Shown: positions 22,831 to 32,822 of the stretch, piece after piece
Position numbering within the stretch: position 1 is the first letter of the stretch
How the letters are laid out: each line of letters opens with the position of its first letter
Assembly: GCF_947242115.1 (NCBI RefSeq)
Contig: NC_074726.1
Span: 1,734,951 to 1,798,950, forward strand
Reading direction: 5' to 3'
DNA length: 64,000 nt
DNA from: Biomphalaria glabrata
Lineage: Eukaryota > Mollusca > Gastropoda > Planorbidae
Made by a program: the position numbers and the translations under genes
The notes under the pieces: model-generated
What the model saw: only the letters and a program-made list of their open reading frames with translations
Told to the model about the DNA's origin: nothing
The model's database searches: none

Positions 22831-24115
22831 ACTTTTCCCCTTAGTTATGTGTGTTGTTGCTCACTATGCGACGTGTGTAATATGAAACACTATTTATAAA
22901 TTGTTGTTTTAAATTATATTCCACTTATATGCATGTAGTGGGGAGGACCTGATATACGGGTCGCTCAACTTGACCAAGCACCGGTCAGCAAAGGATCAAG
23001 TTGACCTCTGCCCCGGTAGCGGGGATTTGAATTCCTTTTCCTGCTGGCGTCCTGCATTGAAACTCACTGGGCCGCGTCCACTCCAATGCCACCTTGTTTG
23101 ATCCTGCAGTGTTCTTCCTAGATTTCATTGTTTTGATCAAGGCTGCAGGTAAACACATTTTTACTGTTTCTTGTATATCATATATTCTTGTTTATTTTTT
23201 ATATAGCATATTGCTACCCAGGTTTTGTCCTCATTGTCGGACTACCTTTGTTATGTATTCTATAATTCTTTACAACCGGTGCGTAGATACCGGTACTGGT
23301 TTTTAAGAAACAGTGTATAGATTTGTTCTATTTAATTGTTATAGTTTTTGTAAGAAAAGGAAAGAGCGAAGTTCTTCAATGTAGGCTACGTTAGTTTTAT
23401 ATAGAACTAGTTGATTTATTTTTTAAAAATTACTTTGTCATTTATTTTTATAATGTTTGGTCGTGTTCCATATCTCTCTTGTGTTTATAAAACTAATTAA
23501 AGAGATGATTGGTTCACACTATAAGATTTTTTTTTTTTTTTTTTTTTGCTACATCTAGTATTTATACCTGATGTGTTTACAAATTGGTCTGTTCATTTAG
23601 GCTGATAATTATGTTTATTTTATGCTCATTAGTAATTATGTTGTATGTTTGCCTTTGGCAGGTCTTTAATGTATAATAAACAAATTGGAATCGTCATATG
23701 AGTTGCCTTCGTCATGTCATTTAGTTTGTTCTGTGGCAAACCCACCACTTGCATATAAAATAGACTTTTTCCTCTTAAAAAAAAAAGTTAAAATTTTTTT
23801 GAAAATTAAGCTAGTTAGTAATTCAGAAATTACTTAATTTAGTGATACAATTTTGAAAAAAAATTCAAAAATTCTTAAACAGTTTGCATAAATGTGTTAA
23901 AAATACGCTATATCTATCTCCCTTACTAAATTTAACTAAATAAGTGTCCCGTATTTTGTTTTACTATTGATAGTATATATTCATAAAAATGGTATATTTT
24001 TATGAAACAACTGCTTGCATAGTTGATTTTAAAAAAAAATAATTCGTTTTCAGAAAAAAATAGCTGTTGCATCAGTATCTACTTTGAAAGGTCTAAAATA
24101 TCAGATTTGGGAAAC
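22831..24115. other. Intergenic, no gene seen
   Basis: A locally GC-richer patch at 22935-23100 contains TCAACTTGA...TCAAGTTGA (9-bp inverted arms, about 22958-22997). The rest is AT-rich with a T tract at 23526-23547. Confidence 0.35.
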
Positions 24116-24568
24116 TTTAGCACACGGACTTAGACTAAACAAGGTTACAAACGGCCCCCGAAGTGGTCCACCCAGGCAGGCTTCAATATTTTCAGAAAAA
24201 ACATCCGAATGAAATTATATCAAAGACAAATGAGAGAAAAGAATGGAGATAGAAGGTTGACAGATCTTGTGTAGTGCCCCAATGGTCAAGCAGATCAAAG
24301 GATAGGTTCAAGTGAATGCAAATTTAGACCTTGTGGTCTATAGGGCAGACGATGTAAAGTTCATCTGTTTTTGTGGCCTACGGTTAACGAGGGTGTCATG
24401 TAGCCAGCACAACGACCAACCGCCTTTACTTTTCCCCAACTAATGTCAGGTACCCATTAGAGCTGGGTGGACTCAGAGGCGCCCAAGGATTCCGAAGTTG
24501 TAAATCCCAGTCTTCACCTGGCTTCGAACCCGGGACCCTCGGAAGCCAAGGGGTCTACTGCCGCGCCT
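24116..24568 (-). mobile_element. SINE family 1, near-complete copy with long body
   Basis: Read on the minus strand: a tRNA-like head with GGCGCGGCAGTAGACCCC, GCTTCC and B-box GGTCCCGGGTTCGAA; then a core (GGCGCCTCTGAGTCCACCCA, GGGGAAAAGTAAAGGCGG, CATGACACCCTCGTTAACCG); then a body with TTGGGGCACTACACAAG, TGAAAATATTGAAGCCTG and GGTGGACCACTTCGGGGG. Fragments of the same order occur at 20285, 22200, 29985, 45960 and 51070. At about 450 bp it is long for a SINE. Confidence 0.75.
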
Positions 24569-24965
24569 CCCCTGGCCCAACTGAAGTGTTATAATTGATG
24601 TAATTGTTTTGAAAATGCTCAATCTTATATGAATCCTCAAAAAATTAAATCTCATAATTAAAATAAAAGAAATGATCAAGAAATTACAGTTTACAAGATA
24701 ACTATTCGTTTTAAATTAGGTCTAGCCTATAATGCATTTTAAATAGTGCAATATCTGCATTTAGCGTCGGTATTTACACTCCTGGCCATTTTTCTGCGTT
24801 GTCAAGGAGCAGGATCAAGACCAAAAGGGGGAATAACCTAATTGTTTTTTAAATACCGACTTTAATCACGGATAGGAAGAGAGACATAATAAACTAATGG
24901 AAATAATAGAGCTGTAGAGCTCACAGACCTATATAAAATACCGACCGTAAATACGGATAGCTATG

Positions 24966-25078
24966 TAGATTGAAGAAACTAGAACAGACACAAAATAAAC
25001 AGTGACATTCTTAACAAAACAATATTCAAAATTGATTAGAGTAACACCTTTTTAAGTAATCATTTAAAGTTTAAAATC
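24966..25078 (+). mobile_element. LINE family A relic
   Basis: GAAGAAACTAGAACAGACAC, AAATAAACAGTGACATTC and TTGATTAGAGTAACACC are diverged matches to the C-terminal coding region of family A. Confidence 0.6.
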
Positions 25079-25449
25079 ACTACAATTTTTTTCAACTATT
25101 ATTTTGTGTATGAAATTGTGTATCGGAAAATGCCGGGTACATGAAATAAGCTAGTCCTAAAAAAAACAACACAGATCTTGGGTAAAATACTCATCAAATA
25201 AAGTACTGTAAATGATTAGTTTCACGCGCTAGTTTCAGGTCTTTTCTTTTTATAGCCTCTATCGGGTTATATCCCAACTACCCGTATTTTTGTGCAGAAT
25301 TTTTTTCTGTATCAGGTACACTTAAAATTATAGCATAATAATGTCAGTTTAATTTAAAAAGAGAACTGAAAAATACAAAGATATATAGGGAAAAAAGCGA
25401 CTTCCGGCCCAATACTTTTTAATCAAAGAAACGAAACGGACTAGTCCAA

Positions 25450-25895
25450 CAAACCCTATTGTTCCAACAGACACAAAATAGAGCAGTGAGATTCACAACA
25501 AACGAACATTCACATTTGACTAGAGTAACACTTTTAGTAAAATCACTAAATTTAGAAAGCCTTCAGGAGAGAAGACTCAAAAGTAAAGTAGCAATTATAC
25601 ATAAAACACTGAACCATAATCTTCAAAAATAAAAAAAAAAAAAATGAATAAAATACTCTGAAAGACACAAAGATAAAGGCACATTCCTCATCCCATATGT
25701 TAGGACAAATTTGTACAAATACTCCTTCTTCCCTAGTGCTGAGCATGGAATGGTTTGCTTGAGCTAGCCAGGAAAACCAGTGACTTGGCAAAATTTAAGT
25801 CATTGGTTAATATGCATGACTGAATGCATGGCTCGTAGGACGTAATCATCTTTTTTTTGAAGTAACGTCTGTATCATATAAGATAAGATAAGATA
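25450..25895 (+). mobile_element. LINE family A, short 3' copy
   Basis: Coding text from TQNRAVRF to the end of the element with small indels (an A-run expansion near 25629, a missing codon region near 25740), then the 3' UTR and an ATAAG tail at about 25878-25897. 5'-truncated. Confidence 0.85.
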
Positions 25896-25943
25896 AGTAA
25901 CAGATTCAGCTTCAACTTTCTATAACAACGTTCAGGGTCATAC

Positions 25944-26740
25944 ATTCTCAATTTTTTCTTTGTATGTTTTTTTCCCTTCAATTATTGCTTTTCTCAGTTT
26001 ATTTTTAGCATTTATAAACTCTTCGTTGCTAGCCTTATACTTTGTTTTCTTTTCAGTAATAAGGTGTTTGATTTTTTTGGTCATCCAGGGCTTATTGTTT
26101 CCATAGACTTGTATTGTACCTAGGTGTTATAATAAATGAAAAACTGTCATGGAATTCACATATTGTTGAAACTATAAAAAAAATCAAACAAAGCATTAGG
26201 GTTTATTAAAAGAAATTTCTATAAATCAAATAAGAAAATAAAACTAAAATGTTATTTAACCTTGGTTAGGCCAATAATAGAATATGCATCCTCCGTTTGG
26301 GACCCTTCAACTCAAGAAAACATTAAGAAACTGGAACAGACACAAAATAGAGCAGTGAGATTCATAACAAACGAATATTCACATTTGACTAGAGTAACGC
26401 CTTTAGTAAAATCACTAAATTTAGAAAGCCTTCAGGAGAGAAGAGTCAAAAGTAAAGTAGCAATTATACATAAAACACTGAACCATAATCTTCAAATACA
26501 AAAACAAAATTTAATAAAATACTCAGAAAGACACAAAGATAAAGGCACATTCCTCGTTCCATATGCTAGGACAAATGTGTACAAGTGTTCCTTCTTCCCT
26601 AGTGCTATTAGAGCATGGAATGGGTTGCCTGAGCTAGCCAGGAAAACCAATGACTTGGCAGAATTTAAGTCATTGGTTAACATGCTTGACTAGATGTAGG
26701 ACGTAATCATCTTCTTTTTTGAAGTAACGTCTTTACTATA
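25944..26740 (+). mobile_element. Second copy of the chimeric LINE (antisense Rex1-like joined to family A)
   Basis: From 25944 to about 26118 the sequence equals 9517-9691, which is antisense Rex1-like LINE. It then passes through the same junction (TTGTATTGTACCTAGGTG) into family A and continues to its 3' end and ATAAG tail. It shares sequence variants private to the 9686 copy, such as GGAATTCACATATTGTTG where other copies read GGAATCCACATATTGATG. An open frame (26262-26693) covers the RT C-terminus. Confidence 0.9.
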
Positions 26741-26774
26741 TGATATAAGAAGATTTCAAGATGTTAGCTTTCTC

Positions 26775-27010
26775 AATAATAATAATAATAATCTTTATTA
26801 TCCGTAAGGAAATTTGTCTTACAATCTGTGCATCACCAAACAAAAAACATTATAACTATAAGAAACCAAAGTGTACATTCACACCAGACTCACTCATAAT
26901 TTACATGTGACAAAGTTTGTACCAGATTGTTCTTATTTAATGATTTGATTGCCAGGGGAACAAAAAAGTGTTTGTGTCTGTTTGTCTTTGCTATCGGTGT
27001 CTTGTATCTT
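26775..27010 (-). mobile_element. LINE family C, 3' end only
   Basis: Starts with (AAT)n, then TCTTTATTATCCGTAAGGAA and CATGTGACAAAGTTTG, continuing to CTTTGCTATCGGTGTCTTG, as at the 3' end of the 62190-63700 element. A severely 5'-truncated copy. Confidence 0.8.
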
Positions 27011-27269
27011 TGCTATGATCTATCACCTATCTGGATCAGTTGTGATAATGGGGGTTTCTGAAAGGAGAGAACGAATGGGATATCTGTGTGAATGTTACCG
27101 TAATCGTTTATTTAAAGGCAAAAGGGGGTGAGGGAGAAATACATGAATTTGAGCTTATGGCTCAAACGTCCTCATGCTGACATTCTAACCACTCTGTTAG
27201 TGATGTGCATATGAAAATTGAAGATGTTTACTTCTGTATTGTTTGTATTAAACTTACCTTAACGCTGCA

Positions 27270-27535
27270 ACCTACAAAGGGGACTAATTCAGCTTATACA
27301 TCCACCTCAGTCAAGTACAATTTCTGTCTATTGTTGGAGATACCGAACAAAATAATTAATTGCCAATAGGCCTAGTTAATTAACTAATTGTCTAATTATT
27401 TTATGGATTCTTGTATTTTCAGGTAAAAGAAATAATTGTGCAAAATTTAAGCTTAATTAAAGATTGGGCTTCGGAGAAAAAACGTGTACAAACTTTTTAC
27501 CAGACAGAGTCAGTTGATATAAACTTAAAAAAAAA
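27270..27535 (+). repeat. Dispersed repeat R1, beside the 3' end of the GIMAP gene
   Basis: Contains AAGGGGACTAATTCAGCTTA, GTCAAGTACAATTTC, AAATAATTGTGCAAAATTT, CGTGTACAAACTTTTTACC and GTTGATATAAAC. The same ordered words occur at 34770-35000 (same orientation), at 28735-29010 (opposite) and partly at 46070 and 47515. Its nature (SINE, MITE or duplicated flank) is unknown. Confidence 0.65.
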
Positions 27536-27571
27536 AAAAAACATAAATTCCATGTATCTGAAAACCTAGAT

Positions 27572-28384
27572 CTAACAATTACAATCATCATTAGTATCGT
27601 CTTCCTTTTTAAAGGAACTTGGGTAATTTATATCTATCTGGGGATTTATTCTTGGTTCTATACTTCTTGCTAAAACTGCAAATATATTTAAGATAAAGCC
27701 AAGGAGATGTAGAAGAATAAACCAAGTCTTTCTAGCATAATCAGTGTCTTGATTAGTTAAGTTCATTGCTACAATAGTAGACTCTCCACTCCTTAAGTTT
27801 AATGTTTGATATTTGGGTTGAGTCAGGCGAATGTATAAGACGTGATTAGACAACAACGTCACTAGTTTCTTATTCTCTGTGACGTCTTTTGTTTTGTTAT
27901 TAAATAGAACACATCTGTAGTTCACTTCTTGAAAGAGTTTTTCAATATCTCCAGTTTGTTCCCTGCACCAGTCCATGAAACGTTCAGTGTTGTCTGGAGT
28001 GTCTCCACAGTCGAGGTCAAAGAGGTCTCCATAAGTGAAGGCTATGATTCCCCTGTCCCTGAACACACTGTCACCAAAAACAGACTTGACAACAGCGACA
28101 GCGTCTTTCTCCTGTTTCGTGAATCTGACACCATACTTCAGAACGAAGACTAGAGCGACTATACCGCCATATTTCAGGTCTAGGTCTTGTATTAATTTCG
28201 CAGTGTCCAGTAAAACTTCATTCTTGTCTTTTCTCAAGTCCTGGTCGTTATCCCCCACATCTGGACATTCCTTTACTACTAGGTCAGTGTCATTTATCTT
28301 CTCGATTGTCTGGACACAGGAAGTTATCCCGTTTCCTGATCTACCAACAAATAATACAACTTTCTCTTGTCCTGATGTAGGCAT
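27572..28384 (-). CDS. Compact GIMAP/AIG1-like protein with altered P-loop
   Basis: 270-residue AIG1/GIMAP-type GTPase-like protein. A GRSGNG-I-T P-loop sits at residues 14-21, where isoleucine 20 (codon ATA) replaces the lysine needed for phosphate binding. Only about 20 residues separate it from ECPDVGD, which stands where DxPG normally lies. ALVFVLKYGVRFTKQEKDAV corresponds to the GIMAP box before G4, and FTYGD to the G4 motif. A hydrophobic stretch at about 221-238 (FILLHLLGFILNIFAVLA) looks like a membrane anchor; no coiled coil is present. The ATG follows a TTTATTTCAG acceptor by six bases, so a non-coding exon lies upstream (candidate at 29648-29770). GIMAPs bind GTP on membranes of immune cells; this one may not hydrolyse or even bind nucleotide. 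The paralogue is 35543-36439. The open frame is intact, so I call it a gene rather than a pseudogene. Confidence 0.85.
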   Translation of the reverse strand: MPTSGQEKVVLFVGRSGNGITSCVQTIEKINDTDLVVKECPDVGDNDQDLRKDKNEVLLDTAKLIQDLDLKYGGIVALVFVLKYGVRFTKQEKDAVAVVKSVFGDSVFRDRGIIAFTYGDLFDLDCGDTPDNTERFMDWCREQTGDIEKLFQEVNYRCVLFNNKTKDVTENKKLVTLLSNHVLYIRLTQPKYQTLNLRSGESTIVAMNLTNQDTDYARKTWFILLHLLGFILNIFAVLARSIEPRINPQIDINYPSSFKKEDDTNDDCNC

Positions 28385-28390
28385 TGCTTT

Positions 28391-28400
28391 CTGAAATAAA
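28391..28400 (-). promoter_or_regulatory. Splice acceptor before the GIMAP-like ATG
   Basis: The minus strand reads TTTATTTCAG directly before AAAGCAATG. It fixes the start of the coding exon at 28390. Confidence 0.6.
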
Positions 28401-28734
28401 TTGAAATTATTAGTTCATAAAACAAATGGAATTAATAACTATCCTTATAAATACATTCTCTAGATCTATTGATGTTTCCGAGTTCCTAGGAAAACGTGAA
28501 AATGTTGTTGTTGTTTTTTTTCTATACAGTAATATTTATACCTGGTTTATAGTGAAAAAAGAACTCTTTAATTTTCAGAAAAAAAATATAGCCTGAAGAG
28601 AGAGCGATCTAGAGAAATATGGAGACCATTACATGAAACATAAATACAAATCTTTTTATCTATGTCTGTCTATAACACTTGTGTAGCAAGAAAGAGTTTA
28701 AGATTGTTCTAGATTATTATAAATAAGTTTTTAC

Positions 28735-29010
28735 AAAGCTGATGTTAACTCACTCTGTCATGTAAAATGTTTGTATACGTTATTTCTCCCACACACTAAT
28801 CTCGGATCAAGCTGAAATTTTGCACAATTATTTCTCTTGCCTGACAAAACAAGAATCAATTTTTAAAAAATCAATTAGTTAATTGACTATTGGTCATTTA
28901 TTAATTGGTAATTAATTATTTTATTTTGGTATCGAACAATGGAATGAAATTGTACTTGACTGATGTGATAGTATAAGCTGAATTAATCCCCTTCATACAT
29001 TGTAGAATTA
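28735..29010 (-). repeat. Dispersed repeat R1, inverted copy
   Basis: The reverse complement contains the R1 words in R1 order: GGGGATTAATTCAGCTTATA, GTCAAGTACAATTTC, AATAATTGTGCAAAATTTCA and GGGAGAAATAACGTATACAA. With the copy at 27270-27535 it brackets the GIMAP-like coding exon as an inverted pair. A fainter relative lies at 29380-29600. Confidence 0.6.
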
Positions 29011-29169
29011 AATGGGTCGCCGCTTTAAAGTTTGAAGCTAACAATAGTTAACTACAAAACTTTATATTTTATAAGCGCTTCGCTGCCACAGTGGTCATTA
29101 TATTGGCATGAGGAGGAATGATCCGTCAAATTTGTATTCAGGTCTTTTAATTAATTTTTTTTTAAATTC

Positions 29170-29310
29170 ATTTAAATAGCGATCACGGTAACATTGACTC
29201 AGATACCCCTTCTAATTTCTCCACCTCTTTTCCACCTATTTTCTAACTGGTCCAGACAAAGGGATATGATCGTGGCGTATTGTGAAAGAATGAAATTGCT
29301 CTAAACAAAA
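29170..29310 (+). mobile_element. LINE (C2HC-finger family), 3' UTR fragment
   Basis: GCGATCACGGTAA, then GGTCCAGACAAAGGGATATG and GCGTATTGTGAAAG, match the sequence after the coding end of the LINE at 36820-38330. Confidence 0.6.
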
Positions 29311-29647
29311 ACATTGTTCAAAATATTTATTAGCAAAGTCTATTTAAAAAAAAAAAAAAAGCTTATCTAAGAAGATCACTGCCATATCTCACAATACTGC
29401 AAGGTTTAACCCCCTTTTTCTGTAATAAAATTAATTAGTTACCTCTAATTATTGAACTAAGTAGTTAATTATTATTTTTATTTTCTTATTCATGTGTTGT
29501 CTAATTTCAATTTGCTCTGACAATGGGAAGTGGGAGAATAACGTGTACAAAATGTGTACCAGACAGACAGACTGACAGACAGACGGAAGGAGGTCATATA
29601 AGCTTTGTAAAAATATATTTGTAGGTTATTTTCGTGTGAACACGTAC

Positions 29648-29770
29648 CTCAGTAAGAGATTCCCCAATGACAGGAACAAGGAGTTGGTGGTGTCGGTCTA
29701 CTCTGTGTCTGGTAAGGCTTATATTGAACAGTAGAACCTTAAGTTATGATTACCTCTACAAAGTGAAGAG
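29648..29770 (-). other. Candidate 5' non-coding exon of the 27572-28384 GIMAP-like gene
   Basis: The minus strand reads CTTACTGAG then GTACGTGTT, a good splice donor, 1.26 kb upstream of the coding-exon acceptor. A CTGAG-GTAAAC donor stands in a similar place upstream of the deleted paralogue (46872). The exon start is a guess; inference only. Confidence 0.35.
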
Positions 29771-29984
29771 CTCTGTTCTCTAATCAAACAAATAAAACTT
29801 CTCTGACAGGAAACTGCTTTACGTCTGATGCTATACAAGATACACGTATGCAGAAGCTCAGTGAAAACAATGTTGGCCCAATATTCTCTGAGAACCTTTT
29901 AACTCTGTCGTGTGCAGTAGCAGCATGTTTGACTATATTTAGATTAGACGCAAAACACAACTCCACGGACACAGACGTATGCAG

Positions 29985-30110
29985 ATATGGGGGGCGGGGT
30001 GGTTTAGTGGTTAAGCACATGGCTTCTCAACCTGGTTAATTTGTTGGGCGTCGTGTTGGCAACACGCTCGTTGGCCGTTGACCAAAGAAACTTTAACATC
30101 CTCTGCATGG
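29985..30110 (+). mobile_element. SINE family 1, internally shortened copy
   Basis: Head GGCGGGGTGGTTTAGTGGTT, AAGCACATGGCTTCTCAACC, then directly the core words GGCGTCGTGTTGGCAACACG, CTCGTTGGCCGTTGACC and TTTAACATCCTCTGCATGG, matching the core at 24116-24568. The B-box region is lost. Confidence 0.6.
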
Positions 30111-30118
30111 TCTTAAAA

Positions 30119-30703
30119 CAGGGGTTCTCAGCCTGTGGGTCGCGACCCCCCTTGGGGGTCCATTGACGATTTGCCAGGGGTCGCCTAAGACCATCGAAAA
30201 TATGGATTGTTGTTGTCTGTTCTTCTATTGCTGTGTGGGTGGGGGTCGTGGCAGAGTGGGGGATTATAATAAGGGGTCGCCGAGTGTGGTGATTATGTTT
30301 TGTATATAATATTGTAAACGGTACGTCATAGAACCTTGGTTGTAAGACTTAAAGAATTCTATGTTTATTTATTATTTTACTATTACTTCATTGGTCCATT
30401 GGTTGGAACAGAGTGACGGCCCTTGAGCTTTGTGATTGTTGACAGGGGACCGGAGTTTTGTGAAAGCCTAGTAACAGCCATTATAAGGCAGTTCTGATAG
30501 TTAATGTACATTTAGGAATTCAGCTTTTCTTGGCGTTATCTACAGTTATAATTTATTCCTATTGCTTTATTAAATATTTCTTATTTCTAATGCATCCCTG
30601 GTGTTTTCTTGAAGTATTGCATACGTAATGTATCCATGTCAAAGGTCATAGGCTAGGAGTTCACACGATCACAACACAGAGCGAAAAAGGTTGAGAACCG
30701 CTG
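30119..30703. mobile_element. SPIN-like hAT transposon, non-autonomous, 585 bp
   Basis: Starts CAGGGGTTCTCAGCCTGTGG and ends AAAGGTTGAGAACCGCTG, inverted ends of hAT type, flanked on both sides by the identical 8-bp duplication TCTTAAAA (30111-30118 and 30704-30711). GGTCGCGACCCC and GGGGTCGCCTAAGACCATCG lie near the left end. The ends look like those of the SPIN family known to have moved between animal phyla; that assignment is from memory. No transposase. Shorter relatives are at 39018, 48428 and 50088. Confidence 0.88.
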
Positions 30704-30711
30704 TCTTAAAA

Positions 30712-31087
30712 GGAACTTACCTATATAGCTTGAATAGGCTTTTATCTGTTTAGTAAGTGATTTAAAAGGATAATAATTATAATAATTTAGATAGAAGAAG
30801 AATAAAACCTTTATATTACGTGGCAGGAGGGGGGATTTGTTCTACAATATTGCAATGTACAAAGCAAAACATTACAACGATGTGTTCACTACAAAATAAA
30901 AAATTCATACGATCTTTCCACTATTACTTTACATGAAAAATGACATCAGAATGTTGGACTTTTAGCCAATATTTTTATTGATTTTGTATTTGTATTGTCT
31001 CTTGAATGGAAAACGCTGCCTCAGCTGAATATAAAATCTTTGGTGTTTAATCGTATGCAGTGTTTATTCCTACTATATGTTTGAAAT
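30712..31087. other. Intergenic, possible LINE 3'-end debris
   Basis: GAATAAAACCTTTATATTACG and ATTGCAATGTACAAAGCAAA resemble a LINE 3' end in antisense orientation but are too short to assign. Confidence 0.3.
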
Positions 31088-31281
31088 CAGTGCTTCCCAA
31101 ACTTTTTTCTTAACGGATTACTTCTCTCATTCTGAGTATTGAATGGAACATTTGGTGCTTCTTTTTTAGAGAGATATTTCACGTGATGGCCTAATAGTTG
31201 ATTATTCAAGTAGTTCGTGGAAATCTTATTCAGGCGTCGCAGAACACTAGGGTTCCACGGAACAGAGTTTTGGAAACACTG
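31088..31281. mobile_element. hAT-type MITE, 194 bp
   Basis: Ends CAGTGCTTCCCAAACT and AGTTTTGGAAACACTG are inverted repeats with two mismatches. Flanks TTTGAAAT and TTTTAAAT match at 7 of 8 positions. Internal GGTTCCACGGAACAG. No coding capacity. Confidence 0.78.
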
Positions 31282-32109
31282 TTTTAAATCAACTTGAATT
31301 TGTTAGTTATCTCTTGTACACGCTAGTTTATCTGATGGCCTGGCTAGTCAAATCTTTACCTTTCTAAGAAAATACAATGTTGTAACATTTTTACATAATC
31401 TAGGACAGTGGTCTTCAATCTTTTTTTGACCCACCGCCCCCTATTTTTTTCTCTTTATACAATCCTCCAGCGCCCCCTACCGACCAAAAAATCACTATTG
31501 AAAGACGAAAATGTAAATTTAAATAAATTAGCATTAATTTATTTTGATTTTTAATGTGTAACTAACAGATTGTTCATTTCGAATACAAAAAAATGATGTC
31601 GGCTTCTAGAGATTACACAGACTCTCATTGTCATGATTTTTTAATCTATGTTTTTTTTTAATTATTGAATACTAACAGTACACACCTGCTACGCCTGTTG
31701 ATTTTTTTTACCTAGGCTTTTTAATGTTTATTATGGCCTGAACACCATCAGACCCCATTTGTTTATTGTTTATTTATTTTCTTAATCAACGGTCCATATT
31801 TTAACGATAAAGCTAAGAGACTTTTCTAGCCCGTGAAGTTGTGTAACTGTAACAATGAAATTTTACGCCCGTTCTCTCTTTTCTTCCCTCTCTCTTTCCT
31901 TTTCGCTCTCTGGAACCTCCATTAAGTTCTTTTTAACCTGCGCATCGTAACATCTCCCGCAAAGACTTTTGATTTGATGTGGGAAAACCCGTTTCATGAT
32001 GCGCCCCCGTCTCATATTTTGGGCCCGTTAATTTTAGTAGCACTTTTACTTACCACCACCACAGCCCCCCCCCCCCGGCCCGGCCAAAAACATGTACACG
32101 TACACATTC

Positions 32110-32375
32110 TTATCTTATATAATACAGACGTTACTTCAAATAAAGAAGATGATTACGTCCTACGCGTCATGCATTCAGTCATGCCTATTAATCAATGACT
32201 GAAATTCTGCCAAGTCACTGGTTTTTCTGGCTAGCTCAGGCAGCCCATTCCATGCTCTAATAGCACTAGGGAAGAAGGAGCATTTGTACAAATTTTCCCT
32301 AGCATATGGGATGAGGAATGTGCCTTTATCTTTGTGTCTTTCTGAGTATTTTATTAAATTTTGTTTTTGTTCTCT
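32110..32375 (-). mobile_element. LINE family A, short 3' copy inside the hAT element
   Basis: Begins TCTTATCTTATATAATACAG and runs antisense through the 3' UTR and the last 70 or so codons (complement of IRAWNGLPELA). Truncated at about 32375. Confidence 0.85.
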
Positions 32376-32564
32376 AAATAAAAAGTAATACCAATTTGGT
32401 TATTAATCGTAATCGTTTATTTGACCCCGATTTGTTTAAATGACAATAGATTTAGACTTACCTTTTCAATGCTATTAAGATTTCATTGTTTTGACAGTGT
32501 TGCAAAGTATCATTCCTTGCTTTCTCTTCTTCTCTGTCTCGAAAAAAAAAAAGACTCTAAACTT

Positions 32565-32822
32565 TATTATTATTATTATTATTATTATAGCTTTTATGTA
32601 GCGCTACTTTCATGCTTATAGCATGCTCAGAGCGCTTTTGGTCCAATCTCATTTGTGGACCAGTGGGGGGAGGGGGTATCTAGGAGTTGGTTTTCCGTGC
32701 TGCCTTTAGGCGCTCAGTAAACACAACTCTGCCCGAGTCAGGTGTCGAACCTCGAGCCCCCTTCTAGGTAGCCAAGCCAAGCGAAGTTCAAGCGCACTTG
32801 ACCGTTCGACCACGCTTCCCTC
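32565..32822 (-). mobile_element. tRNA-derived SINE family 2
   Basis: On the minus strand: head GAGGGAAGCGTGGTCGAACG with A-box, B-box GAGGTTCGACACC, core ACTGAGCGCCTAAAGGCAGC, then a tail ending in AGCGCTACATAAAAGC and (AAT)n. Looks nearly complete; derived from a Ser/Leu-like tRNA by the look of its head (inference). Confidence 0.8.

Noticed and set aside
22624-22899. 91-codon open frame with NKLLVSKLSVN-like repeats
   Set aside because: Product of the foldback word array; no independent coding sign.
24500-24560. A functional tRNA gene
   Set aside because: Boxes A and B are present but they sit in a repeated SINE without a complete cloverleaf.
27150-27205. Another tRNA-derived SINE head on the minus strand
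   Set aside because: Suggestive GTGGTTAGAA and AAGCTCAAATTC words but no core or body.
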